5,353 bases of DNA from Burkholderiales bacterium (GTDB taxonomy: Bacteria; Pseudomonadota; Gammaproteobacteria; Burkholderiales; Burkholderiaceae_D), in contig SYFN01000069.1 of assembly GCA_005800405.1 (NCBI GenBank), forward strand, positions 1-5,353, written 5' to 3'. The position numbers were made by a program, and so were the translations under genes. A model generated the notes under the pieces. The model saw only the letters and a program-made list of their open reading frames with translations, searched no databases and was not told where the DNA came from. This document shows, piece by piece, positions 1 through 5,353 of the stretch (its first letter is position 1; each line of letters begins with the position of its first letter).

Positions 1-1
1 A

Positions 2-547
2 TACGAAGTCGCGCGACTCTACACGGATCCTGCTTTCATGAAAGGCCTGAAGCAGCAATTGGATGGCAAGCTCAAACTCTCATTCAATCTCGCGCCTCCC
101 CTGTTCGCGAAGAAAGATGCGCAAGGCCAGCCACAAAAGGCCGAGTACGGCAGCTGGGTCTGGCCTATGTTCAAGCTGCTCGCAAAGCTCAAAGCACTGC
201 GCGGCACTCGGCTTGATCCATTCGGTTGGACTGCAGAGCGCAAGATGGAGCGGCAGCTGATCGACGACTATCGTGAACTGATCATGAACTTTCTGCCAAC
301 ACTGACTGCAGAGCGTCTATCAGCGGCGATCACCATCGCACCGCTGCCTGAAAAAATCAGAGGCTTTGGTCATGTGAAGGCGGCGTCAGTGGCGCGGTAT
401 CAGGAAGAACTGAAAAAATCGATGGCGAGCTACACGAGTCAACCTACGGGTCAACAAACGGGCCAACATACTGACGACACTGCTGAGTCCAACGCTGAAT
501 TCAGCGCCGACATCCGTATCAACGAGGAGCAGCGTCTCACGGCCTGA
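2..547 (+). CDS. Indolepyruvate ferredoxin oxidoreductase, C-terminal part (5' truncated)
   Basis: The reading frame is open from base 2 to a TGA at 545-547, giving 181 residues with no start in the window. The segment resembles the C-terminal domain of the fused (alpha plus gamma) indolepyruvate ferredoxin oxidoreductases of aerobic proteobacteria. These enzymes oxidatively decarboxylate aryl- or branched-chain 2-oxoacids to acyl-CoA and reduce ferredoxin, in the cytoplasm. Recognisable blocks are YEVARLYTD at residues 1-9, LAPPLFAKKD at 30-39, LRGTRLDPFGWTAERKMER at 66-84 and the near-terminal RGFGHVK at 120-126. The thiamine-diphosphate and iron-sulfur domains would lie upstream, outside the window. 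After about residue 143 the protein leaves the family pattern and becomes a Thr/Gln/Asp/Glu-rich tail containing a tetrapeptide repeat. It has no visible functional link to the envelope genes and converges on them. The family call is by recognition of motifs and is fairly secure. Confidence 0.85.
   Translation, partial: YEVARLYTDPAFMKGLKQQLDGKLKLSFNLAPPLFAKKDAQGQPQKAEYGSWVWPMFKLLAKLKALRGTRLDPFGWTAERKMERQLIDDYRELIMNFLPTLTAERLSAAITIAPLPEKIRGFGHVKAASVARYQEELKKSMASYTSQPTGQQTGQHTDDTAESNAEFSADIRINEEQRLTA
435..470 (+). repeat. Three tandem 12-bp repeats in the oxidoreductase tail
   Basis: Three adjacent imperfect copies are CGAGTCAACCTA (435-446), CGGGTCAACAAA (447-458) and CGGGCCAACATA (459-470). 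The unit is a multiple of three, so the frame is kept. In the coding frame (from base 434) they give TSQP, TGQQ and TGQH. The repeat lies just after the conserved part of the protein ends, which fits a tail that tolerates repeat gain or loss. Confidence 0.75.
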
Positions 548-552
548 TGTAC

Positions 553-592
553 TGAGCGCACTGAGCGTGATTCGTACGCTTAGTGCGCGTCA
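553..592. terminator. Hairpin at the convergent gene junction, possible bidirectional terminator
   Basis: The arm at 556-568 (GCGCACTGAGCGT) pairs with 576-588 (ACGCTTAGTGCGC) over 13 positions, 12 Watson-Crick plus one G-T wobble, with a 7-base loop. A one-base bulge at 589 allows three more pairs (553-555 with 590-592). It begins 5 bases after the oxidoreductase stop and spans the stop codon of the opposing glycosyltransferase (580-582). No T-run follows on either strand, so it is not a standard intrinsic terminator. It could act as a 3'-end stabiliser or a weak or factor-assisted terminator for both convergent transcripts. The left arm sits in a 9-bp tandem duplication (551-559 and 560-568, one mismatch). 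These 32 intergenic bases hold nothing else. Confidence 0.5.
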
Positions 593-2064
593 GGCAGCAG
601 CCACCACAAAGACAAGCTCAGCGGTCTGCCTTGCAGTACCTCGGACCGGGCCGTGCCGGCTGATTGCGCCGCCGGAAACGCCGCAAGCACATCGGCTGCG
701 GTGGCTGCCGTCACCAGCAGTACGGGTGAGTCGAACTTGGCAGGTAGCGGAAAATGCTGATCAAAATGATTGGCCGGCCGTGCGCCGCGCTGCCATCCCA
801 GTGCAGACCCCGGCGGCAACGCCAATCCCCACTGTAATTGCGCCAGAACTGCGCGATCGTCAGACGCGACTCTGGCACTCGCATTCCCTGACGTTGGATT
901 AAGCAGCACCTCCCTCACCTGCACATGAATGTTCGGCCAGCTGCGCGTGGCCCAGAAAGGATCCGTGCGCACTGTGTGCTGCAAGCCAAAAGGTTCGCGC
1001 ACCAGCACATCGAAGTGATACAAAAGCACCGCGATCAACAGGTTGACCGCAAAAGAGGCCACCAGCCAGCGCGGCCGCTGCAGCAGAAAATGGACTGCAG
1101 CAAGACACGCTGCCACCATCGCAGGCGCAGCCCAGTTCGCATGCGCGCGCGAGAGCAGCGCTTGCAGCGAGATCACGGCCAGAAACGGTAGTGACAGAGA
1201 AAACAGAAACCATCCATCTGCAGAAGCAGCACGATTAGGCAGCCATTCGCGCGACACCAGCCAGGCTAAAAAACCACCAAAAATAATGGGGCCAGCGACC
1301 AGGAATTGCGCGAACAGGAATTCCAGCATGGCTGCAGGATGCGCAGAATAACTACCATGCTCCGAGATCTCTGCTGTATGAGTAAAGGTTGGCGAGCCAT
1401 GCGTAAAGTTCCACCACAGGTTAGGGAAAAACACGAGCAGTGCCGTCAGCCCCGCGAACCAGGGCCACGGACTGCGCCACCAATGCCGCCAGCTCGGATG
1501 CAGCATCACCAGTGCAGCCGAGGCTGCAAAAACACCGGCAGAGTATTTCGATAGCAGTGCCAATCCCATGCAACCACCGGCGACCAGCCAGGCAATGCGA
1601 TTACCCTCCAGTGCGACGCGTAAAAACAGCATCGCAGCAATCCAATACAACAGCAGCAAGCCATCGGTGGTTGCAGCCACGCCATAAAAAGACGTCATCG
1701 GCAGCGTCGCGAATGCCAGCGCAGCGACGCCTGCCTGCCATTCAGTGAAGGCTAAACGACGCGCCAGCACAAACATCAACAGCGTCGACAGCGGAAAGGC
1801 AATTACCGGTACCAGCCGCACACAACCTGCGCTTTCACCACACAACAGGCGGGCCGCACCGATAGTCCAGGCGATCATGGGTGGCTTGGTCCAGTAACCA
1901 AAGTCGGGCGACTTCGACCAGGCAACGTAATAGGCTTCGTCAACGGACAAAGACACGCCGGCAGCGACCAGCACTCGCCATCCCGCAAGCAATGCGATCA
2001 GCGCCAGCAAGCTCAGCAGTACGCTGCGCGAGCGGCTCTCCATCGGCACGTCAGTGGATGTCAT
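580..2064 (-). CDS. GT39-family (ArnT/PMT-like) membrane glycosyltransferase
   Basis: This 494-residue integral membrane protein should transfer a sugar from a polyprenyl-phosphate carrier to an acceptor at the periplasmic face. About eleven hydrophobic segments can be drawn between residues 14 and 350, followed by a largely soluble C-terminal part (352-494). Family marks are the acidic first-loop motif SVDEAYYVAW (40-49; D42, E43), GYWTKPP (56-62), TTDG (132-135), LSKYSAG (171-177), PNLWWN (214-219) and HANWAAPA (308-315). These match the bacterial GT39/PMT_2 group that includes ArnT and the Rgt galacturonyltransferases. It is the last gene of its operon. Its ATG (2064-2062) overlaps the TGA of the GT2 gene as ATGA, and there is no good Shine-Dalgarno sequence, so translational coupling is likely. 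An alternative ATG at residue 8 has no better ribosome site. The sugar and acceptor cannot be deduced. Confidence 0.88.
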   Translation of the reverse strand: MTSTDVPMESRSRSVLLSLLALIALLAGWRVLVAAGVSLSVDEAYYVAWSKSPDFGYWTKPPMIAWTIGAARLLCGESAGCVRLVPVIAFPLSTLLMFVLARRLAFTEWQAGVAALAFATLPMTSFYGVAATTDGLLLLYWIAAMLFLRVALEGNRIAWLVAGGCMGLALLSKYSAGVFAASAALVMLHPSWRHWWRSPWPWFAGLTALLVFFPNLWWNFTHGSPTFTHTAEISEHGSYSAHPAAMLEFLFAQFLVAGPIIFGGFLAWLVSREWLPNRAASADGWFLFSLSLPFLAVISLQALLSRAHANWAAPAMVAACLAAVHFLLQRPRWLVASFAVNLLIAVLLYHFDVLVREPFGLQHTVRTDPFWATRSWPNIHVQVREVLLNPTSGNASARVASDDRAVLAQLQWGLALPPGSALGWQRGARPANHFDQHFPLPAKFDSPVLLVTAATAADVLAAFPAAQSAGTARSEVLQGRPLSLSLWWLLPDAH

Positions 2065-3116
2065 CGGGAAGTATCCAAATGACTGCCTGTCGTATCAGGT
2101 GCGTGGTGCCAGCCCTCATGAATGTTTGGCACGGACTCATCGCGCAGAAAATAGGAACGTGTCCCACCCGATTCAAACAGCACCCGCGCAAGTACCTCAG
2201 CCAGCACACCCGCTGTGACCATCTGCACCGCAGCAATCACAAGAAAAAAGCCCGCAAACAGCAGGGGCCGGCCACCGATAGATTCGCCGAACACCAACTT
2301 GAGTGCAAACAGGTACGACAGAATCACGCCACCCAGTGCACCCAGCGCAATACCGATACCACCAAAAAAATGACCGGGACGGCTGCGAAAGCGCATAAAA
2401 AAGTAAACAAACACCAAATCAAGCAGTACTCGGAGGGTACGCGACAGGCCGTACTTCGAAACACCATGGACGCGTGGATGATGTTGCACCACTTCTTGCG
2501 CAATGCGGCGTGGCTGCGTGACTGTCGATAGCCAGGCTGGAATGAATCGATGCATTTCACCGTACAAGCGTAATTTTTTAAGTACCGATGCACGGAAGAC
2601 TTTGAGACTACAACCATAGTCGCGCAGATGTACGCCGGTGAGCCGCGCAATCAGTCGATTTGCGATGCGCGAAGGAACCTTGCGCAGCCACAGTCCGTCT
2701 TTGCGATCTTTTCTCCAGCCGGCCACCAGATCCAGATTCTCGTTGAGCAGACGGCCAACCATACGAGGTATATCCATGGGATCATTTTGCAGGTCACCGT
2801 CGAGCGTAGCAATCACATCACCGCGCGCTGCATCAATACCCGCCTGCATTGCCGCGGTTTGCTTGAAATTACGCGCAAGCTCGACCAGACGCACATGCGC
2901 ACCGCGCACTGCCGATTCACGCCGAATCGCTTCTGCGGTGCCATCGTTGCTGCCATCATCCACCACCACCAATTCCCACGGATGCGGATAATGACCCAAC
3001 GCTTCATGAACGCGGTTGAGCATAGGCACGACATTGTCGACCTCGTTATACATGGGTATGACCAGCGATAATGTATGCGCGGGACTATCGTGGGTTTTCA
3101 TATCGGCAGTACTCAT
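2061..3116 (-). CDS. GT2 polyprenyl-phosphate glycosyltransferase (ArnC/GtrB/DPM1-like)
   Basis: This 351-residue protein has a cytoplasmic GT-A domain and a membrane-anchoring C-terminal part. It is predicted to move a sugar from a nucleotide donor onto undecaprenyl phosphate at the inner face of the inner membrane. The N-terminal fold starts at LSLVIPMYNE (16-25). Nucleotide and metal sites are VVVDDGSNDGT (50-60, D53/D54) and LDGDLQNDP (105-113, D106/D108). DYGCSLKVFR (166-175) and GEMHRFIPAW (186-195) are typical of the DPM1/ArnC/GtrB branch. Two strong membrane spans lie near 250-275 and 285-312, as in GtrB-type enzymes, then a polar His-containing tail (316-351). The start at 3116 is supported by AGGA three bases upstream and by an ATGA overlap with the preceding flippase-like gene. 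It also overlaps the following GT39 gene by ATGA. Pairing of GT2 and GT39 genes fits a donor-maker and donor-user couple. The exact sugar is unknown. Confidence 0.9.
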   Translation of the reverse strand: MSTADMKTHDSPAHTLSLVIPMYNEVDNVVPMLNRVHEALGHYPHPWELVVVDDGSNDGTAEAIRRESAVRGAHVRLVELARNFKQTAAMQAGIDAARGDVIATLDGDLQNDPMDIPRMVGRLLNENLDLVAGWRKDRKDGLWLRKVPSRIANRLIARLTGVHLRDYGCSLKVFRASVLKKLRLYGEMHRFIPAWLSTVTQPRRIAQEVVQHHPRVHGVSKYGLSRTLRVLLDLVFVYFFMRFRSRPGHFFGGIGIALGALGGVILSYLFALKLVFGESIGGRPLLFAGFFLVIAAVQMVTAGVLAEVLARVLFESGGTRSYFLRDESVPNIHEGWHHAPDTTGSHLDTSR

Positions 3117-4054
3117 GTTTCCTGTGACGGTTTGTTTGTGCGCGCATCATCCGATACAACGCGGTTTTTGAAAATCGCGGATGCCAACAGCGCAATACCG
3201 GCGGAGACCAGCGCACTAACAAGTACCAGCAAGTGCAGCGAAAACGCTGCTTTGAGGCCATCGACCCACGCGATGTCCGACAGTGCCAGTGCGGCAGCGG
3301 CACCAGCTTCGTAACTGCCAATCCCCGCCACACCTTGTACCGGCATTATCGCCGCCAGTTCGCCACCCACCGCGCCAGCGGCACCGACCTGCCAGTCGGC
3401 CGCAAGCAACTGCGCGAACACCTGCGACAACACCAACAGCTTCACGATCCAATTCGCGATCGTCCACAGCCAGCCAATGCGTGAATGATGTGCCGAGTCC
3501 GCCAGCGCAGCGCAAATATCGCCCAGCTTGCCGGAGCTGAATTTTGCCAGCAGAAGCTGCGCGATATGCGGCAGCAATACACCACCAATAATCAGCAAGG
3601 ACGCGCCCGCAATTCGCCTCTCTGGCGCAAGACCCTGCCAGACCGCTATCGATAGCGCCGCCAAAATGATCGCATCCTGCGCGCGCAACCACAGCAGCGA
3701 GCCGCCCGAGCGCATTATCGGTACACCAAATTCACGGTGGAGCAGTACCGGAAACGATAGCTCGCCCGCACGCATGGGCAGCACGTTCACCAGCGCGTTA
3801 TGCGTCAGCACCAGCTTCAGGCACGCACCGAACCGACCTCGCGTGGCATCGCCGAATTCGTAGTACACCCGCAGTGCCCGCAACAGATAAGTGACGATCA
3901 TCCCGGCAAACAACAGCAGCAACAGGGGTGCGGACAACGTACCCAATGCGATCATCACCTGCGCACCCTGCCCCGACCAGAACAGCCAGCCTACAAACGC
4001 CGCAGTCAGCGCGCTCATGACAAAGTACTTCATGCTTACTTGATTCAATTTCAT
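3113..4054 (-). CDS. LPG_synthase_TM (PF03706)-like membrane protein, candidate lipid flippase
   Basis: This 313-residue, very hydrophobic protein has roughly seven to eight membrane spans. It resembles the lysylphosphatidylglycerol synthase transmembrane region / YbhN / AglD family, whose members lack a catalytic aminoacyl-transfer domain when they occur alone. Visible family motifs are LLRALRVYYEF (57-67), NALVNVLPMRAGELSFP (86-102, the N..P.R.GE block), LRAQD (123-127) and MPVQGVAGIGSYEAG (237-251). No C-terminal GNAT-like synthetase domain follows, so lysyl transfer is unlikely. As first gene of an operon with GT2 and GT39 genes, a role in moving or presenting lipid-linked sugar is plausible, but this is inference from context. 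The start at 4054 gives MKLNQVSMKYF; an internal ATG at residue 8 (4033) is an alternative, and neither has a strong Shine-Dalgarno sequence. The end overlaps the GT2 start by ATGA. Confidence 0.8.
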   Translation of the reverse strand: MKLNQVSMKYFVMSALTAAFVGWLFWSGQGAQVMIALGTLSAPLLLLLFAGMIVTYLLRALRVYYEFGDATRGRFGACLKLVLTHNALVNVLPMRAGELSFPVLLHREFGVPIMRSGGSLLWLRAQDAIILAALSIAVWQGLAPERRIAGASLLIIGGVLLPHIAQLLLAKFSSGKLGDICAALADSAHHSRIGWLWTIANWIVKLLVLSQVFAQLLAADWQVGAAGAVGGELAAIMPVQGVAGIGSYEAGAAAALALSDIAWVDGLKAAFSLHLLVLVSALVSAGIALLASAIFKNRVVSDDARTNKPSQET

Positions 4055-4126
4055 TCAGGATTGGCTTGGTGGATTCCATGACCCGTCAGTACGGCATGGT
4101 CAGCCCAAAAAACGGGTAAAGGTACC

Positions 4127-4156
4127 ATTAAACAAGTACAATTCGGCAGATTTGAA
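4127..4156 (-). promoter_or_regulatory. Candidate sigma70-type promoter for the flippase-GT2-GT39 operon
   Basis: Read on the minus strand, TTCAAA (4156-4151) matches TTGACA at 4 of 6 positions and TTTAAT (4132-4127) matches TATAAT at 5 of 6. The spacer is 18 bases. Transcription would start near 4120, leaving a leader of about 65 bases before the ATG at 4054. This is a consensus match by eye only. Confidence 0.35.
4137..4142 (+). promoter_or_regulatory. Candidate -10 box for the PAP2-epimerase operon
   Basis: TACAAT matches TATAAT at 5 of 6 positions and lies 61 bases before the ATG at 4204. No good -35 hexamer is found at 15 to 18 bases upstream, and there is no extended TG motif, so it would need an activator or be weak. 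It sits in the spacer of the opposing candidate promoter, so both could not be occupied at once. Confidence 0.2.
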
Positions 4157-4173
4157 CGCCCTCTTCCGCACCT

Positions 4174-4192
4174 GCCGACGGTTTCCATCGGC
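4174..4192 (+). other. Small hairpin overlapping the possible ribosome site of the PAP2 gene
   Basis: GCCGACGG (4174-4181) pairs with CCATCGGC (4185-4192) around a TTT loop, with one C-A mismatch. The right arm includes the first bases of the only Shine-Dalgarno-like stretch, GGCGG (4190-4194), which is 9 bases before the ATG at 4204. If it forms in the mRNA it could reduce ribosome access. It may also be chance in GC-rich DNA. Confidence 0.3.
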
Positions 4193-4203
4193 GGTACACC
4201 CTG

Positions 4204-4932
4204 ATGACGATCTTGCCTGACCAGAGACCCGCGACGTCCTCCATGCTGCCCTTCAGCACCGGCCTGCTGATGTTCTCAGCAAGCGTGCTGGTGTTTGCAG
4301 TCTTTCCTGAATTCGATCTTCAGGTCGCTGCCTGGTTTTACGAGCCCGACACCGGTTTCCGCTGGAGCCAGCTGCCACCGGTGCTGATCTCATACGAATT
4401 GTTCAAGGCACGACACGTTGGCTGGGTCGTTGTCGCGCTGCTTGCCTATCTCGCCTTTGTCATGACCCGACGTATTCCGGTACCCGCTAAGCGCAATGCC
4501 GCATTGTTTTTGCTGGCGATGATCGTGGCCGGTCCTGTTTTGCTGGTCAATAGCGGCCTGAAAGATCACTGGGGCCGCGCTCGTCCATCGCAAATCACGC
4601 AATTCGGTGGCGATCGCAGCTACTCGCCTCCTCTGCACCCCGCCGCTAAGTGTGATCGCAATTGCTCTTTCGTCAGCGGCCATGCGGCAGCAGGGTTCGC
4701 CCTGATCGGCCTTTACTGGACCACCAGAGGACGTCGCTGGCTGGTTGCTGGCATTGCGCTCGGCAGCCTGGTGGGATTGGGCCGCATGATTCAGGGCGGA
4801 CATTTTTTTTCCGATATCGTTTTTTCTTTCTGGGCGGTCTACTTAAGTTCCGCTCTGCTTGCCAGTCTGATGCTGCAAGCCCCCCGTGACACCGATGCCG
4901 ACACAGGCGCACCAACCCAAGCTGCACACTGA
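4204..4932 (+). CDS. PAP2-family membrane phosphatase (LpxE/LpxF-like or polyprenyl phosphatase)
   Basis: This 242-residue protein has about six hydrophobic segments and the three-part lipid phosphatase signature. KX6RP is K120 to R127-P128, the central motif is FVSGH (156-160; S158, G159, H160), and RX5HX3D is R194, H200 and D204. All expected catalytic residues are present: H160 as acid and H200 as nucleophile, activated by D204. The usual Pro of PSGH is Val and the usual Ser before R194 is Gly. A CDRNC pair (C150, C154) precedes the SGH motif in what should be a periplasmic loop. Family members remove phosphate from lipid A, phosphatidylglycerophosphate or undecaprenyl pyrophosphate at the outer face of the inner membrane. 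The start at 4204 has only a weak GGCGG site; ATG at residue 14 (4243) is possible but has none. It overlaps the epimerase start by TGATG. The neighbouring sugar-lipid genes favour an envelope-glycan or lipid A role. Confidence 0.87.
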   Translation: MTILPDQRPATSSMLPFSTGLLMFSASVLVFAVFPEFDLQVAAWFYEPDTGFRWSQLPPVLISYELFKARHVGWVVVALLAYLAFVMTRRIPVPAKRNAALFLLAMIVAGPVLLVNSGLKDHWGRARPSQITQFGGDRSYSPPLHPAAKCDRNCSFVSGHAAAGFALIGLYWTTRGRRWLVAGIALGSLVGLGRMIQGGHFFSDIVFSFWAVYLSSALLASLMLQAPRDTDADTGAPTQAAH

Positions 4933-5353
4933 TGAACACTTCAACCACCCTCGTTACAGGCGCCGCTGGATTTATCGGGATGCATTGTTGCGCAAGACTT
5001 TTGGCGCAAGGTCATCAGGTGATCGGTATCGACAACCTGAATGATTACTACGACCCGCGCCTCAAGCACGCCCGGCTCGCGCAGCTCACGCCACAACGTG
5101 GTTTCAGATTCATTGAAGCTGACATAGCCCATCGCGATGCGCTGGAGGCGTTGTTCGCCGAAATGCACCCGCAACGCGTGCTTCACCTTGCCGCGCAGGC
5201 CGGCGTGCGCTACTCGCTGAAAAATCCGCATGCTTATGTACAAAACAATCTGGTGGGTTTCGTGAATACTCTCGAAGGTTGCCGGCATCATGGTGTGCAG
5301 CATCTTGTCTATGCGAGCTCATCGAGCGTCTACGGCGCCAACACCAAGGTACC
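4932..5353 (+). CDS. UDP-glucuronate 4-epimerase-like SDR protein (3' truncated by window end)
   Basis: The first 140 residues of an extended short-chain dehydrogenase/reductase run to the window end without a stop. Full-length relatives have about 330-340 residues, so less than half is seen. The NAD-binding Rossmann motif is GAAGFIG (10-16), with D34 at the end of the second strand in GIDNLNDYYD (32-41), the block characteristic of CapI-type UDP-glucuronate 4-epimerases. D64 in EADIAHRD, HLAAQAGVRYSLKNP (85-99) and YASSSSVYG (127-135, with the active-site Ser) follow in the expected order. The catalytic YXXXK lies beyond the window. The reaction would interconvert UDP-glucuronate and UDP-galacturonate in the cytoplasm. 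The ATG shares one base with the phosphatase stop (TGATG) and lacks a clear ribosome site, so coupled translation is likely. Other sugar-nucleotide epimerases or dehydratases are less likely given the DNLNDYYD block. Confidence 0.87.
   Translation, partial: MNTSTTLVTGAAGFIGMHCCARLLAQGHQVIGIDNLNDYYDPRLKHARLAQLTPQRGFRFIEADIAHRDALEALFAEMHPQRVLHLAAQAGVRYSLKNPHAYVQNNLVGFVNTLEGCRHHGVQHLVYASSSSVYGANTKV

Larger units (their letters stand above)
4055..4203. promoter_or_regulatory. Divergent intergenic control region between the two operons
   Basis: These 149 bases separate the divergent starts at 4054 (minus) and 4204 (plus) and hold no convincing small gene. They contain a candidate minus-strand promoter, a partly matching plus-strand -10 box that lies between that promoter's two boxes, and a small hairpin just before the phosphatase start. 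A 6-bp inverted repeat (ACCCGT at 4081-4086, ACGGGT at 4112-4117) lies in the expected 5' leader of the minus operon. It has a 25-base loop and is weak. No known regulator operator was recognised. Confidence 0.55.

Noticed and set aside
493..506. Perfect 14-bp palindrome CGCTGAATTCAGCG
   Set aside because: It lies inside the oxidoreductase tail with no loop and no second copy noticed nearby. A chance palindrome is the simpler reading, although a protein-binding site cannot be excluded.
567..1748. Several 80-110 codon plus-strand frames opposite GT39
   Set aside because: Their compositions are low-complexity and basic, with no motifs, and they overlap a fully supported membrane protein gene.
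1881..2531. A 216-codon open frame on the plus strand
   Set aside because: It lies antisense across the GT2/GT39 junction. Its product is rich in Arg, Gln, Lys and His without a recognisable domain, while both minus-strand proteins show clear family motifs throughout. It is a shadow of their codon use.
580..3116. Calling the GT2/GT39 pair arnC and arnT
   Set aside because: The motifs fit the families, but no other arn genes (arnA, arnB, arnD, arnE, arnF) are seen and the neighbouring epimerase points to another sugar, so the symbols would overstate the evidence.
3113..4054. Reading the PF03706-like protein as a full lysylphosphatidylglycerol synthase (MprF)
   Set aside because: The protein has only the membrane region at 313 residues. 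The cytosolic aminoacyl-transfer domain needed for lipid lysylation is absent and is not encoded next to it.
4390..4803. A 137-codon minus-strand frame opposite the PAP2 gene
   Set aside because: It shows no domain or start signal, and the plus strand here carries the intact phosphatase motifs.
4941..5303. A 120-codon minus-strand frame at the right end
   Set aside because: It is antisense to the epimerase, whose Rossmann and SSSVYG motifs fix the true frame.
5348..5353. GGTACC at the very end, with another copy at 4121-4126
   Set aside because: A restriction-site sequence at a window edge carries no biological meaning and is probably coincidence.

Overview
The window is 5.35 kb of moderately GC-rich bacterial DNA. 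It holds the 3' end of one metabolic gene and an envelope-glycan locus of two divergent operons. Protein styles suggest a Gram-negative proteobacterium, perhaps gamma- or betaproteobacterial: a long indolepyruvate ferredoxin oxidoreductase C-terminus ending in RGFGHVK, a GT39 enzyme of the HANWAAPA type, and a CapI-like epimerase. This placement comes from family resemblance only. No rRNA, tRNA, transposase, CRISPR array or phage gene was seen.

Layout. (1) 2-547, plus strand: C-terminal 181 residues of a fused indolepyruvate ferredoxin oxidoreductase, ending in an unusual Thr/Gln-rich tail encoded by three 12-bp tandem repeats. (2) 548-579: a short convergent gap with a strong imperfect hairpin that runs into the end of the opposing gene. 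(3) 4054 down to 580, minus strand: a three-gene operon with ATGA overlaps at both junctions. In order of transcription it encodes a multi-spanning LPG_synthase_TM/flippase-like protein, a GT2 polyprenyl-phosphate glycosyltransferase of the ArnC/GtrB kind, and a GT39 (ArnT/PMT-like) lipid-linked-sugar glycosyltransferase. (4) 4055-4203: a 149-bp divergent control region. (5) 4204-5353, plus strand: a PAP2 phosphatase with a complete set of catalytic residues, then by a TGATG overlap the first 140 residues of a UDP-glucuronate 4-epimerase-like protein, cut by the window end.

How they may work together (inference). The epimerase could supply UDP-galacturonate. The GT2 enzyme could load a hexuronate or hexose onto undecaprenyl phosphate at the cytoplasmic face. 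The flippase-like membrane protein could help move the lipid-linked sugar outward. The GT39 enzyme could transfer it to an acceptor in the periplasm. The PAP2 enzyme could remove a phosphate from lipid A (LpxE/LpxF-like) or from a polyprenyl carrier. Together these resemble known routes that decorate lipid A or core with galacturonic acid, as in Rhizobium. The acceptor and the sugar cannot be read from this sequence alone.
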